The notes under the pieces: generated by a model
What the model saw: the letters and a program-made list of their open reading frames with translations, nothing else
Databases searched by the model: none
Told to the model about the DNA's origin: nothing
In this document: positions 25,120-35,024 of the stretch, piece by piece
Layout: every line of letters starts with the position of its first letter
Position numbering within the stretch: position 1 is the first letter of the stretch
From: Castellaniella sp049651205
GTDB taxonomy: Bacteria > Pseudomonadota > Gammaproteobacteria > Burkholderiales > Burkholderiaceae_B
Assembly: GCF_049651205.1 (NCBI RefSeq)
Contig: NZ_JBASBR010000004.1
Location: forward strand, 248,001-312,000
Length of the DNA: 64,000 bases
Direction: 5' to 3'
Program-made: the position numbers and the translations under genes

Positions 25120-26604
25120 TCAGAATCGCAGCGACTGCTGGATGACATTGATACACAATGCCATTAGACCACCAGGCAAGATACCCAAACCAATTACCAA
25201 CAGGCCATTCAGGGACATCACACCACGGGTAGCCAGCGTGCCGGCGCCCAGAGTGACGTTGTCGTCGGGCTCGTCGAAATAGGCGGTTTTGACCACGCGC
25301 AGGTAATAGAAGGCACCAATGACGGACATCATCACCGCAAACACAGCCAGAGGCACATGGCCGGCGCTGATCAGGGCCTGCAGCACCACCAGCTTGGCGT
25401 AAAAGCCAGACAGCGGGGGAATCCCGGCCAAAGAGAACATCGCCAGCAGCAGCACACCGGCCAGCAGAGGATTGCGCCGGTTCAGGCCTTTGAGGTCGGC
25501 GATTTCTTCGCACTCAAACCCTTGGCGCGACATCAGCATGATCAGGCCAAAGGTGGACAGCGTGGTGAGCACATAGATGACGATATAGAACAGTGACGCA
25601 CCGTACGCCGCCGCACTGGCACCGGCCTGACCCTCGAACACGCCCGAGAGCAGGCCCAAAAACACAAAGCCCATATGGGAGATGGTGGAATACGCCAGCA
25701 TGCGCTTGAAGTTGGTTTGCGCGATGGCCACGATATTGCCGATAGCCAGCGAAAGTGCCGCCATGATCAGCAGCATCGGCTGCCAATCCACTGCAATACC
25801 GTGCAGGGCTTCGATCAGCAGGCGCAGGGTGATGGCAAACGCCGCAAACTTGGGTGCCGAGCCAACCAGCAGGGTAACCGTGGTGGGCGCGCCCTGATAG
25901 ACGTCGGGTGTCCACATATGAAACGGTGCGGCGGTAAGCTTGAACGCCAGGCCCGAGACAATGAACACCACACCAAACACCAGCGGCAGGCGCTGAGCGC
26001 CGCCGTCGCGGATCACCTGGGCGATCTCGGCCAGGCCCAACTGGCCTGTGGCACCGTAAATCATGGACATGCCATAGAGCAAAATACCGGAGGCCAAGCA
26101 CCCGAGCACATAGTATTTCATGGCGGCCTCGGTGGAGGCGACATGATCTCGGCGCAAGGCCACCAGCGCATACAGCGCAAAAGACATGAGCTCGACGCCC
26201 AGGTACACGGTGAGCATGCTGCCTGCGGAGATCATGACGAACTCGCCCAGCAACATCAGCAGCGTGAGCGAATACATCTCGCCGCCCCGGGCCATCATGT
26301 CACGCTTCTCGGCATAGGCACGGCCATAGATCAGCGTGACCGCCACAGCGATGGCCGACAGGATTTTCAGGAAGTGGCCCAGCGAATCGGCCACGTACAG
26401 GCTGCTGAAGGTGCGTCCCTGCACGCCCTCGCTCCACTGGCCCCAGGACACCAGCACCGCAATGACCAGCGTGGCCATGGTGAGCATGAAGGTCATGCGC
26501 CGCTGGGGCTCGTTGCCAAAGGCGTCGATCAGCAGCACGGCTCCGGTCAACACCAGCAGGACGATCTCGGGAGTCGCCAGCGCGAAGTCGAAAAGATTTT
26601 GCAT
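25120..26604 (-). CDS. nuoN: NADH:ubiquinone oxidoreductase subunit N
   Basis: A 494-residue antiporter-like membrane subunit of complex I, one of three proton-translocating Mrp-type subunits. It has about 14 helices. The glutamate in helix 5 (GVELMSFALYALVA) and lysine-bearing helices (LAFKLTAAPFHMWTPDVYQGAP, FKRMLAYSTISHMGF) are the expected charged residues of the proton channel. It is the last nuo gene; the spacer to nuoM is 12 bases. Confidence 0.96.
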   Translation of the reverse strand: MQNLFDFALATPEIVLLVLTGAVLLIDAFGNEPQRRMTFMLTMATLVIAVLVSWGQWSEGVQGRTFSSLYVADSLGHFLKILSAIAVAVTLIYGRAYAEKRDMMARGGEMYSLTLLMLLGEFVMISAGSMLTVYLGVELMSFALYALVALRRDHVASTEAAMKYYVLGCLASGILLYGMSMIYGATGQLGLAEIAQVIRDGGAQRLPLVFGVVFIVSGLAFKLTAAPFHMWTPDVYQGAPTTVTLLVGSAPKFAAFAITLRLLIEALHGIAVDWQPMLLIMAALSLAIGNIVAIAQTNFKRMLAYSTISHMGFVFLGLLSGVFEGQAGASAAAYGASLFYIVIYVLTTLSTFGLIMLMSRQGFECEEIADLKGLNRRNPLLAGVLLLAMFSLAGIPPLSGFYAKLVVLQALISAGHVPLAVFAVMMSVIGAFYYLRVVKTAYFDEPDDNVTLGAGTLATRGVMSLNGLLVIGLGILPGGLMALCINVIQQSLRF

Positions 26605-26616
26605 CGTGATTCCGGT

Positions 26617-28116
26617 CTACAGTTTCGATTGAGCGACGTGATCCAGCAGCGCCTGCACGGACGGGTGCATCAGATCGGTGAAGAAGCTGGGGTAGATCCC
26701 CATGAAGAGGGTAAGAATGGCCAGCAGCCCGAGGATCAGGAACTCGCGGCGGCACAGATCCTGCATGCCGTTTACTTGTTCGTTGACCACCGGGCCAAAG
26801 GCCACGCGCTTGACCATCCACAGCGAGTAACCCGCGCCCCAGATCAGCGCCGAGGCTGCCAGCAAGCCGATCCAGAAGTTGTACTGAACAGCCCCTAGAA
26901 TGACGGTGAACTCGCCCACAAAGCCGCTGGTGCCCGGCAGGCCCGCATTGGCCATGGAGAACAGCACAAAATACGTGACAAAGCGCGGCATGCGATTGAC
27001 GATACCGCCATATGCATCAATGCGCCGTGTGTGCAGGCGATCGTACATCACGCCAATACACATGAACATCGCCCCGGACACAAAGCCGTGGGAGATCATC
27101 TGGATGATGGCGCCTTCGAGGCCGGTGATGTTAAAGACGAAGAAGCCCAGGGTGACAAACCCCATGTGCGCCACAGAAGAATACGCCACCAGCTTTTTCA
27201 TGTCGTCTTGCACAATCGCCACCAGGCCAATGTAGATGACAGCCACCAGCGACAGCGCAATCATGATGCCTGCCAGGCTATGAGACGCATCGGGTGCGAT
27301 CGGCAGCGAGAAGCGCAGGAAAGCGTAGGCACCGAGCTTGAGCATGATGGCCGCCAGCACGATGGAGCCGCCCGTGGGGGCCTCGACGTGCGCGTCGGGC
27401 AACCACGTGTGGATGGGCCACATCGGGATCTTGACCGCAAACGCGGCAAACAGCGCCACGAAGATGAACATCTGCTCGGTGTAGCTCAGGCGCACCTGAT
27501 GCCAGGTGGCAATATCAAACGACTGACCCGACACATGCCACAGGTAGATGAAGGCGATCAGGGTGAGCAGAGAACCCAGCAAGGTGTACAGGAAGAACTT
27601 GAAGGCCGCATACACGCGGTTGGGGCCGCCCCAGGCACCGATGATGATGTACATCGGGATGAGCGTGGCCTCGAAGAACACGTAAAACAGCATGCCGTCG
27701 AGCGCACAGAACACGCCAACCATGAGGCCTGACAAAATCAGGAAGGCCGCCATGTACTGCGCCACGCGAGACTTGATAACCTCCCAGCCCGCCAGCACCA
27801 CAATGATGGTGATGAAGGCTGTGAGCAGCACAAACCACACGGAGATGCCGTCGATCCCCAGGTGGTAATTGAGGTTGAAAGCCTCGATCCAGGGAGTGTT
27901 CTCGACAAACTGCATGTCGGCCGTACGCGGATTGAACCCGGTGTACAGCGGCAGTGTGACCAGAAAGCTGATAATCGAGCCCACCAGCGACAGCACGCGG
28001 GCAGGCCCGGGGTTGTCGTCGCGGCCAACCAGCAACACCAGCAGCCCGAAAAAGATCGGGACAAAAATCGAGAGAGTCAGCCAGGGGAGTGTAGAAGACG
28101 CCATTTCGCTAGCCAT
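26617..28116 (-). CDS. nuoM: NADH:ubiquinone oxidoreductase subunit M
   Basis: A 499-residue antiporter-like subunit of complex I. Characteristic text: LGIDGISVWFVLLTAF, FFEATLIPMYIIIGAWGG (channel glutamate), AFAVKIPMWPIHTWLPDAHVEAPT, and DDMKKLVAYSSVAHMGFV. The start is taken at 28116, where ATG overlaps the nuoL stop by one base (TGATG); a second ATG at 28104 (MASSTLPW) is four codons in. The reading frame stays open further upstream inside nuoL, which is a shadow and not part of this gene. Confidence 0.96.
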   Translation of the reverse strand: MASEMASSTLPWLTLSIFVPIFFGLLVLLVGRDDNPGPARVLSLVGSIISFLVTLPLYTGFNPRTADMQFVENTPWIEAFNLNYHLGIDGISVWFVLLTAFITIIVVLAGWEVIKSRVAQYMAAFLILSGLMVGVFCALDGMLFYVFFEATLIPMYIIIGAWGGPNRVYAAFKFFLYTLLGSLLTLIAFIYLWHVSGQSFDIATWHQVRLSYTEQMFIFVALFAAFAVKIPMWPIHTWLPDAHVEAPTGGSIVLAAIMLKLGAYAFLRFSLPIAPDASHSLAGIMIALSLVAVIYIGLVAIVQDDMKKLVAYSSVAHMGFVTLGFFVFNITGLEGAIIQMISHGFVSGAMFMCIGVMYDRLHTRRIDAYGGIVNRMPRFVTYFVLFSMANAGLPGTSGFVGEFTVILGAVQYNFWIGLLAASALIWGAGYSLWMVKRVAFGPVVNEQVNGMQDLCRREFLILGLLAILTLFMGIYPSFFTDLMHPSVQALLDHVAQSKL

Positions 28117-30146
28117 CAATGAACCATCAGGACGAAGAATGTGAGAAACACCATGATGCCGATGATCATGGCGAAGGCGTAGTGATAGATGTAGCCCGAC
28201 TGCAGCAACCGCGCAGTAGCGGCCGTGGCCCCCACCAGACGCGCACTGCCGTTGACGATCAGGCCATCGATAATGCCGCGATCGCCGCCCTGCCACAAAC
28301 CGTGGCCCAGGCCGCGTACCAGGCGTGCCAACACCTGTTCGTTAAACCAGTCGAAGTAGTACTTGTTGTCGAGCAAGCGATAGATCGGCGCCAAACGACG
28401 CGCCATCGCCGCCGGTACCGACGGATTGACCAGCCAGCAATACCAGGCCACCACAAAACCAGCCAGCAGCAGCAGGAATGGTACAGAGGTAAGCCCGTGC
28501 AAGCCAAAGCCTACCCAGCCGTGCCATTCTTCCGCCAGGGCGGCCATGGCCGGGTGCTGGGCCAGCACCGTGATGGACTTGCCAAAATAGCCGTTGAACA
28601 AGAGCGGATCGACAAACCACACCCCGGCCACCACTGACATGACAGCCAGGACAGACAAAGGCAAAGTGACTACCCAGGGTGACTCTTTAGGCTTGGCACC
28701 ATGCAAGGCATGGATGGCCGGGCCGTCACCGTGGCTGACCCAATGGGCGTGATCGTGATCGTGCTCGACATCCTGCGGATAGCGCTCTTTGCCGTGGAAC
28801 ACCAGGAAGTACAGACGGAAGGAGTACAGCGAGGTAACGAACACGCCGCTGAGCGTCAGCACATAGGCAAAGCCGGCACCCGGGATATTGGCCGCGTGGG
28901 CCACCGCAATGATGCTTTCTTTGGAGTAGAAGCCCGAGAAAAATGGCGTCCCTACCAGGGCCAGGGTGCCAATCAGCATCGTAATCCAGGTGATGGGCAT
29001 GCGTTTCCAGAGCCCGCCCATATGGCGCATGTCCTGGTCGTGCAGCATCCCCATGATGACCGAACCCGCACCCAGGAACAGCAGGGCCTTGAAGAAGGCG
29101 TGCGTCATCAGGTGGAAGATGGCCACGGAGTATGCGGAGGCGCCCAGCGCCACCACCATATAGCCCAGCTGCGACAAGGTGGAATACGCCACCACGCGCT
29201 TGATATCGTTTTGCACCACCCCGAGAATGCCCAGGAACAGCGCGCCAAACGCACCGATCACCATGATCACGGACAAGGCGGTTTCGCTGAGCTCGAACAC
29301 GGGCGAGAAACGTGCCACCATGAAAATGCCGGCCGTCACCATGGTGGCCGCGTGGATCAGGGCAGAAATTGGTGTGGGGCCTTCCATGGAATCGGGCAGC
29401 CACACATGCAGCGGGGCTTGTGCCGATTTACCCATCGCACCCACAAACAGGCACAGACACGCCACGGTAAGCATTTGCCAATCGGTGCCCGGGAAAACAA
29501 TGGCGCCGAGTTTGTCGGCTTGCGCGAAGACCTCGGCGTAATTGAGGCTGCCACCATAGGCATACAACAGGCCGATGCCCAGCACGAAGCCGAAATCACC
29601 CACGCGGTTGACCATGAAGGCCTTTAAGTTGGCAAACACGGCCGAGGGCTTGGAATAATAAAAGCCGATCAGCAGATACGACACCAGGCCGACAGCCTCC
29701 CAGCCAAAGAACAGCTGGAGCATGTTGTTGGCCATCACCAGCATCAGCATGGAGAAGGTAAACAGGGAGATATACGAGAAGAACCGGTTATAACCGGGGT
29801 CTTCGGCCATATAGCCAATGGTGTAGATGTGCACCATCAGGGACACACCGGTTACCACCACCATCATCAATGCGGTAAGCGAATCAATGAGGAACCCGAT
29901 CTCGAACTTGAACGGCCCGATCATGGACCAGGTATAGATGGTGCCATCGAAGGTTTGGCCATCCAGCACCTGCTGCAGCACAATGAGCGAGCCGATAAAG
30001 GAAATGGCCACCCCGAGGATGGTGAGGGCATGCGAGCCGCGGCGGCCAATCCACGAGCCCATGAAGCCCGTGCCAAAAAAGCCGACCAGCACTGCGGACA
30101 CCAGTGGTGCCAGGGCGATCAACAAATAAAGACTTTGCGCTGTCAT
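28116..30146 (-). CDS. nuoL: NADH:ubiquinone oxidoreductase subunit L
   Basis: A 676-residue distal antiporter-like subunit of complex I, with the long C-terminal lateral helix that braces the membrane arm. Markers: FLIDSLTALMMVVVTGVS, FFGWEAVGLVSYLLIGFY (glutamate of helix 5), GKSAQAPLHVWLPDSMEGPTP, and DIKRVVAYSTLSQLGYM. The length is normal for betaproteobacteria. The spacer to nuoK is 7 bases. Confidence 0.97.
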   Translation of the reverse strand: MTAQSLYLLIALAPLVSAVLVGFFGTGFMGSWIGRRGSHALTILGVAISFIGSLIVLQQVLDGQTFDGTIYTWSMIGPFKFEIGFLIDSLTALMMVVVTGVSLMVHIYTIGYMAEDPGYNRFFSYISLFTFSMLMLVMANNMLQLFFGWEAVGLVSYLLIGFYYSKPSAVFANLKAFMVNRVGDFGFVLGIGLLYAYGGSLNYAEVFAQADKLGAIVFPGTDWQMLTVACLCLFVGAMGKSAQAPLHVWLPDSMEGPTPISALIHAATMVTAGIFMVARFSPVFELSETALSVIMVIGAFGALFLGILGVVQNDIKRVVAYSTLSQLGYMVVALGASAYSVAIFHLMTHAFFKALLFLGAGSVIMGMLHDQDMRHMGGLWKRMPITWITMLIGTLALVGTPFFSGFYSKESIIAVAHAANIPGAGFAYVLTLSGVFVTSLYSFRLYFLVFHGKERYPQDVEHDHDHAHWVSHGDGPAIHALHGAKPKESPWVVTLPLSVLAVMSVVAGVWFVDPLLFNGYFGKSITVLAQHPAMAALAEEWHGWVGFGLHGLTSVPFLLLLAGFVVAWYCWLVNPSVPAAMARRLAPIYRLLDNKYYFDWFNEQVLARLVRGLGHGLWQGGDRGIIDGLIVNGSARLVGATAATARLLQSGYIYHYAFAMIIGIMVFLTFFVLMVH

Positions 30147-30153
30147 GACGCCC

Positions 30154-30465
30154 TTACCCCTTCAACTGGTCGAGTTTGTCTACGCTGATATTGCTGAGAT
30201 TACGGAACAGCAGTACCAGGATGGCCAGACCGATTGCCGCCTCGGCGGCCGCCACGGTTAACACAAAGAACACAAACACCTGGCCATCGGGATTGCCCGA
30301 CCAGACCGAAAAGGCGACGAAGTTCATGTTGGCCGACAGCAAGATAAGCTCGATCGACATCAGCAGCACAATGAGATTGCGCCGATTAAGAAAAAAACCA
30401 AAGACGCCAAAGGCAAACAGGATGGCCCCGACAATCAGGTAGTGGCTTAGACCGATTTCCATCAT
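30154..30465 (-). CDS. nuoK: NADH:ubiquinone oxidoreductase subunit K
   Basis: A 103-residue, three-helix subunit homologous to MrpC. The two essential buried glutamates are visible in LLMSIELILLSANMNFVAF and VAAAEAAIGLAI. Two ATG codons stand in tandem at the start (30465 and 30462), so either 103 or 102 residues. The nuoJ stop overlaps this start region, giving coupled translation. Confidence 0.96.
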   Translation of the reverse strand: MMEIGLSHYLIVGAILFAFGVFGFFLNRRNLIVLLMSIELILLSANMNFVAFSVWSGNPDGQVFVFFVLTVAAAEAAIGLAILVLLFRNLSNISVDKLDQLKG

Positions 30466-31091
30466 TTTTCGGCTCCTTCGGTTTCCGGGGCGTCGGGTGT
30501 TTCTACCACGGCAGACATCTTGACGATACGCAGGCGATCAGACGCCTTGACGCGTACCTGGCTGCTTGGGCGCGTGCGTTTGAAATCGGTACGTTTGCGC
30601 ATGGTCAGGGCGATGGCCGCAATCATGCCCACCAGCAGGATGAGACCGCCAATTTGTACGGCGTAGGCAAAATGCGTGTACATCGCGGTGCCCAGCGCCA
30701 GCGTGTTGTCGAAGTCGTCGGCCGGTACCGGCAGCGCCGAGGCATCACCCCAGGAGCGCACCAGCACAAACGCCATCTCCAGCACCATCACGCCACCAAT
30801 GGTGAGCCCCAGCGGCAAATACACCTTGAGACCGGAGGTGAGGCCTTCAAGCTTCATGTCCAGCATCATCACCACGAACAAAAACAGCACCATTACGGCG
30901 CCCACATACACAATCAACAATGCCAGCGCCAGGAATTCAGCCTGGATCAGCATCCACATCATGGAAGCAGTAAAGAAGGTGAGAATCAGGTGCAGCACGC
31001 CGGTAACCGGGCTAGTGGCAGTGATGACCCGAAAGGCCGCCACCACCAGCACGATGGCCAGCAGATAAAACAGTATGGATTGAAAACTCAT
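30462..31091 (-). CDS. nuoJ: NADH:ubiquinone oxidoreductase subunit J
   Basis: A 209-residue, five-helix membrane subunit at the junction with the E-channel. The third helix segment LALLIVYVGAVMVLFLFVVMML carries the pi-bulge-type conserved V-Y-x-G-A-x-x-V-L-F. The hydrophilic tail of about 45 residues after KRTDFKRT is typical of betaproteobacteria. The spacer to nuoI is 16 bases. Confidence 0.96.
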   Translation of the reverse strand: MSFQSILFYLLAIVLVVAAFRVITATSPVTGVLHLILTFFTASMMWMLIQAEFLALALLIVYVGAVMVLFLFVVMMLDMKLEGLTSGLKVYLPLGLTIGGVMVLEMAFVLVRSWGDASALPVPADDFDNTLALGTAMYTHFAYAVQIGGLILLVGMIAAIALTMRKRTDFKRTRPSSQVRVKASDRLRIVKMSAVVETPDAPETEGAEK

Positions 31092-31107
31092 GATCGGTCT
31101 TCCGGCA

Positions 31108-31596
31108 TCAGCGATAAGGTGCGTCGGCAGCGCGACGGGCGGCGATCTCAGGCTCGTAGCGATCGCCTACGGCCAACAGCATGTCTTTGGTGTAATAAAG
31201 ATCACCGCGTTTTTCGCCGTGGTACTCGTGCAAATGGGTCTCGACGATGGCATCGGTTGGACAGGCTTCTTCGCAGAAACCACAGAAGATGCACTTGGCG
31301 AGGTCGATGTCGTAACGTGTGGTACGGCGTGAGCCGTCTTCACGTTGTTCGGACTCGATGGTGATGGCCAGCGCCGGGCACACGGCTTCGCACAGCTTGC
31401 AGGCAATGCAGCGCTCTTCGCCGTTTTCGTAGCGGCGCTGCGCGTGCAGGCCGCGAAAACGTGGCGACGTGGGCGTTTTTTCTGCCGGATAGCGCAGGGT
31501 AATTTTGCGCTTGAAGAAATACCGGCCCGTCAGGCGCATGCCCTCGAGCATTTCCTTCAGCATCAGACTGCCAAAGAAGTCTTTGATTGCTTCCAT
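31108..31596 (-). CDS. nuoI: NADH:ubiquinone oxidoreductase subunit I
   Basis: A 162-residue peripheral-arm subunit with two [4Fe-4S] clusters (N6a and N6b), given by CIACKLCEAVCP and CIFCGFCEEACP, which relay electrons to NuoB. The start at 31596 (MEAIKDFFG) follows AAGGAG; the frame opens 18 codons earlier inside the nuoH end and is not used. The spacer to nuoH is 10 bases. Confidence 0.97.
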   Translation of the reverse strand: MEAIKDFFGSLMLKEMLEGMRLTGRYFFKRKITLRYPAEKTPTSPRFRGLHAQRRYENGEERCIACKLCEAVCPALAITIESEQREDGSRRTTRYDIDLAKCIFCGFCEEACPTDAIVETHLHEYHGEKRGDLYYTKDMLLAVGDRYEPEIAARRAADAPYR

Positions 31597-31606
31597 GTCG
31601 TACTCC

Positions 31607-32680
31607 TTACTGCCAGATGTTCCAGGGTGTCTGCATCCAGACAGCCACAACTACCAGCCATATCCCGGTGAGGGGAATGAACACCTTCCAGCCCAGACGC
31701 ATGATCTGGTCGTAGCGGTAGCGCGGGAAGGTAGCGCGGAACCAGATAAACAGGGAAACCACGAAAAAGGTTTTGATGCCCAGCCAGAGCCAGCCCGGCA
31801 CCCAGGTAAATGGCGCGACATCCAGCGGTGGCAGCCAGCCCCCCAGGAACATCACTGCCGCCATGGCCGACAGCAAAATCATGTTGGCGTATTCGCCCAG
31901 AAAAAACAGGGCAAAACCCATGCCGGAGTATTCGACCATGTGGCCGGCCACGATCTCGGACTCGCACTCGGCCATGTCAAAGGGGTGGCGGTTCGTTTCA
32001 GCCACCGAGGCAATCACGTAGATAACAAACAGCGGCAGCAGCGGCAGCCAGTTCCAGGACAAAATGCTGATGCCATGGCTGGCAAACCAGCCCGTACCCT
32101 GCCCCTGAACAATGCCCGACAGATTAAGCGTGCCCGAGACCAGCAGCACAGTAACCAGCACAAAGCCCACGGCCAGCTCGTAGGACACCATCTGCGCCGA
32201 AGCCCGCAAAGCCGACAGCAGCGCATACTTTGAGTTGGACGCCCAGCCGGCAACAATGACCCCATACACCCCCAACGAGGTAATGGCCATGATGAACAGC
32301 AGGCCCGCATTGATATCGGCTAGCACGACTTCGGGCTGGAAGGGGATTACCGCCCAGGCGGCCAGGGCCGGCATCAGGGTAACCACTGGGGCCACCACAT
32401 AAAGCACCGGGTTGGCCTTGGTGGGCACAATCAGCTCTTTGGTGAGCAGCTTGAACACATCGGCAAAAGGCTGCAACAGCCCGCGATAGCCGACGCGGTT
32501 AGGCCCCAGACGGATGTGCATGAAGCCAATCATCTTGCGTTCCCAGTACGTAAGATAGGCCACACACAAGATGATGGGCACGGCAATGACGACGATCTTG
32601 ACCAACGTCCAGACCACCAGCCAGGGGGTCTCGCCGATCAGGCCGGTGCCGTAGGCGTTGAGAGTATTCAACCAGTCCAT
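31607..32680 (-). CDS. nuoH: NADH:ubiquinone oxidoreductase subunit H
   Basis: A 357-residue eight-helix subunit that forms the quinone pocket with NuoB and NuoD and the first part of the proton path. Markers: YWERKMIGFMHIRLGPNRVG, GLLQPFADVFKLLTKE, and SVAETNRHPFDMAECESEIVAG with its cluster of acidic residues. The ATG overlaps the nuoG stop by one base. Confidence 0.97.
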   Translation of the reverse strand: MDWLNTLNAYGTGLIGETPWLVVWTLVKIVVIAVPIILCVAYLTYWERKMIGFMHIRLGPNRVGYRGLLQPFADVFKLLTKELIVPTKANPVLYVVAPVVTLMPALAAWAVIPFQPEVVLADINAGLLFIMAITSLGVYGVIVAGWASNSKYALLSALRASAQMVSYELAVGFVLVTVLLVSGTLNLSGIVQGQGTGWFASHGISILSWNWLPLLPLFVIYVIASVAETNRHPFDMAECESEIVAGHMVEYSGMGFALFFLGEYANMILLSAMAAVMFLGGWLPPLDVAPFTWVPGWLWLGIKTFFVVSLFIWFRATFPRYRYDQIMRLGWKVFIPLTGIWLVVVAVWMQTPWNIWQ

Positions 32681-35010
32681 TAGCGTTGCTCCAGCTGGAT
32701 GGCGCCCGAGCCCATGCCCAGGGCAGCGGTCTGTTCGAAGGCACCGGCAATCCGTACTGCGCCATCGGCCACGGTGTCATCCAGGGCCGCAGTCAGCTGG
32801 ATCTCGCCGTGTGCAGAGCGCACGGTAACCGGCTGGCCATCCGCCACACCCAGAGACTGCAGGGTGGCGGCATTGGCAGCCGCCTGCGGCGGTGCAGAAT
32901 TGACGTGCTCTTGCAGCGGTTGCGAACGGCGTACCAGCGCATCGGTACGGTAGATAGGCAACTCGGCCACACGCTCGACCGACGTGGATGCCTGACGCAC
33001 ACCCGGCTGGTGACGGATCTCGTTGGACAGGCGGCCTTCAAGACCACCCACCATCACGGTGTCGCGCACGGACTCGGAGGTGTCGTCGTCAAAGCCGGCC
33101 AGGCCCAGCAGATTGCCCAGCACGCGCAGGACTTTCCAGGCAGGACGGGTATCGCCCACTGGCGCGGCCACACCCTTGAAACTTTGCACCCGGCCTTCGG
33201 CGTTGACAAACGAGCCGGAGGTTTCGGTAAACGGCGCAATGGGCAGCATGACATCGGCCCAGTCTTCTGCCGCAGAACGGAAGGCGGTAAATGCCACGGC
33301 CATGGCCGAGCCTTGCAGGGCTCGCACCGCCTGATCGCCCAGATCGCTGTCCAGACGGGGTTCGGCATGCAACACCAGATAGGCTTTCAGGGGATCGCCC
33401 GAGAGCATCGCCCGGGCATCCAGGCCCCCATTGGCAGGCACCGCACCCGCCAGATAGCCACCCACGGTGTTGCCACCAGCAGTAAGGAAGCCAAAACGGC
33501 CACCGGCCAGTTGCGCAATCAGCTGCGCATTGGCAGCCAGCAAGGCGACGTCTTGGCTGGTAAGGGTGAGATTACCCATCAGCACAGCCACGCGCTCGCC
33601 GGAGGCGAGGCTTTGCGCGATATCCTGAGCGCCTTGACCCGCTTGCAGGCCGGCCAGGGCATCAGGCACCGGCTGAGACTTGAGCCCGGCCAGCGCCACG
33701 GCGATCTCGCCCAGGGCATTGACCAGACCCGAAGGCTTGACCGTGATGCGGCCCGTGACCGGCACCAAAGGATCGACTGCCACGCTATCGACCAGCGAAA
33801 GCTGCATGCCACGCTTGGCAGCCTGGCGCAGGCGCTGAGCCATCAGCGGATGATCCTTGCGCAGGAACGAACCCACCACCAGGGTGCGGTCTAGCGTGTT
33901 GAGATCGGCGATGGGCATGCCCAGCCAGGGGGCGCCGCTGCGTACGGCATCCAGGGCAGCACCCTCGCCACGCAGACGGAAATCGATGTTGTCAGACCCC
34001 AGGGCATGCGTCAGGCGCGCCAGCAGGGCGAGTTCTTCGAGGGTGGCGGTTTCGGTACCCAAGGCACCGATCTGTGCCCCGCCACCGTCTTCGCGCACTT
34101 GATTAAGGCCGGTCACCACCGACTGCAAGGCATCCGACCACGAAGCTTCGTGCCACTGGCCGTCACAGCCGCGCACCATCGGGTGCTGCAGGCGATCCTC
34201 GACATACAGCCCGGCATACGAGAAGCGGTCGCGGTCGCTGATCCAGCATTCGTTGACGGGCTCGTTCTCGAAGGGCACCACGCGCAAGACGCGGTCCATC
34301 TTGGTTTGCACCACCAGATTGGCGCCCACGCTGTCGTGCGGGCTGACGGAGCGGCGACGCGCGAGCTCCCAGGTGCGAGCGCTCATCATGAAGGGCTTGG
34401 ACAGCAAGGCACCCACCGGGCAGACGTCGATCATATTGCCCGAGAGTTCGGACTCGACCGCCTCGCCCACAAATGTGGTGATCTCGGAGAACTCGCCCCG
34501 ATTGAGCATGCCGATTTCCATGATGCCACCGATCTCCTGCCCCACCCGCACGCAGCGGGTGCAGTGGATACAGCGCTGCATTTGCTCGGCCGAAATCAGC
34601 GGCCCCATGGGCTTGTGAAACACCACGCGCTTGGGTTCTTTGTAGCGCGAGGCGGATTCGCCATAGCCCATGGCAAGATCTTGCAGCTGGCATTCGCCAC
34701 CCTGATCGCATACCGGGCAATCCAGGGGGTGATTAATCAGAAGAAACTCCATTACAGCGCGCTGGGCGGCCACGGCTTTTTCGGAGTGCGTATACACCAC
34801 CATGCCGTTGGTAACCGGTGTCGCACAGGCCGGCAGTTGCTTGGGGGCCTTTTCGACCTCGACCAGGCACATGCGGCAGTTGGCGGCAATGCTGAGCTTC
34901 TTGTGATAGCAGAAATGCGGGATGTACAGCCCCGCCGCGTGAGCAGCCTGGATAACCATGCTGCCTTCTTCGGCTTGAACCTTCAGCCCGTCGATGGTGA
35001 GTTCTACCAT
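32680..35010 (-). CDS. nuoG: NADH:ubiquinone oxidoreductase subunit G
   Basis: A 776-residue iron-sulfur subunit of the peripheral arm. The N-terminal 2Fe-2S ferredoxin domain has CYHKKLSIAANCRMCLV and PACATPV. A His/Cys-ligated 4Fe-4S centre is in DCPVCDQGGECQLQDLA, and another in CIHCTRCVRVGQEIGGI. The remainder is a molybdopterin-oxidoreductase-like fold without cofactor. The start at 35010 (MVELTIDG) is chosen because homologues begin here; the frame is open for 86 more codons inside nuoF. The gap to nuoF is 14 bases. Confidence 0.96.
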   Translation of the reverse strand: MVELTIDGLKVQAEEGSMVIQAAHAAGLYIPHFCYHKKLSIAANCRMCLVEVEKAPKQLPACATPVTNGMVVYTHSEKAVAAQRAVMEFLLINHPLDCPVCDQGGECQLQDLAMGYGESASRYKEPKRVVFHKPMGPLISAEQMQRCIHCTRCVRVGQEIGGIMEIGMLNRGEFSEITTFVGEAVESELSGNMIDVCPVGALLSKPFMMSARTWELARRRSVSPHDSVGANLVVQTKMDRVLRVVPFENEPVNECWISDRDRFSYAGLYVEDRLQHPMVRGCDGQWHEASWSDALQSVVTGLNQVREDGGGAQIGALGTETATLEELALLARLTHALGSDNIDFRLRGEGAALDAVRSGAPWLGMPIADLNTLDRTLVVGSFLRKDHPLMAQRLRQAAKRGMQLSLVDSVAVDPLVPVTGRITVKPSGLVNALGEIAVALAGLKSQPVPDALAGLQAGQGAQDIAQSLASGERVAVLMGNLTLTSQDVALLAANAQLIAQLAGGRFGFLTAGGNTVGGYLAGAVPANGGLDARAMLSGDPLKAYLVLHAEPRLDSDLGDQAVRALQGSAMAVAFTAFRSAAEDWADVMLPIAPFTETSGSFVNAEGRVQSFKGVAAPVGDTRPAWKVLRVLGNLLGLAGFDDDTSESVRDTVMVGGLEGRLSNEIRHQPGVRQASTSVERVAELPIYRTDALVRRSQPLQEHVNSAPPQAAANAATLQSLGVADGQPVTVRSAHGEIQLTAALDDTVADGAVRIAGAFEQTAALGMGSGAIQLEQR

Positions 35011-35024
35011 GGCGTGTCCTGACC

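Noticed and set aside
25675..26898. 407-codon plus-strand frame, rich in H and Q
   Set aside because: Antisense to nuoN and nuoM. The H/Q-rich, low-hydrophobicity composition is what reverse-complemented membrane protein genes give.
28117..28296. Upstream extension of the nuoM frame
   Set aside because: It lies inside nuoL; the ATG that overlaps the nuoL stop gives the normal NuoM N-terminus.
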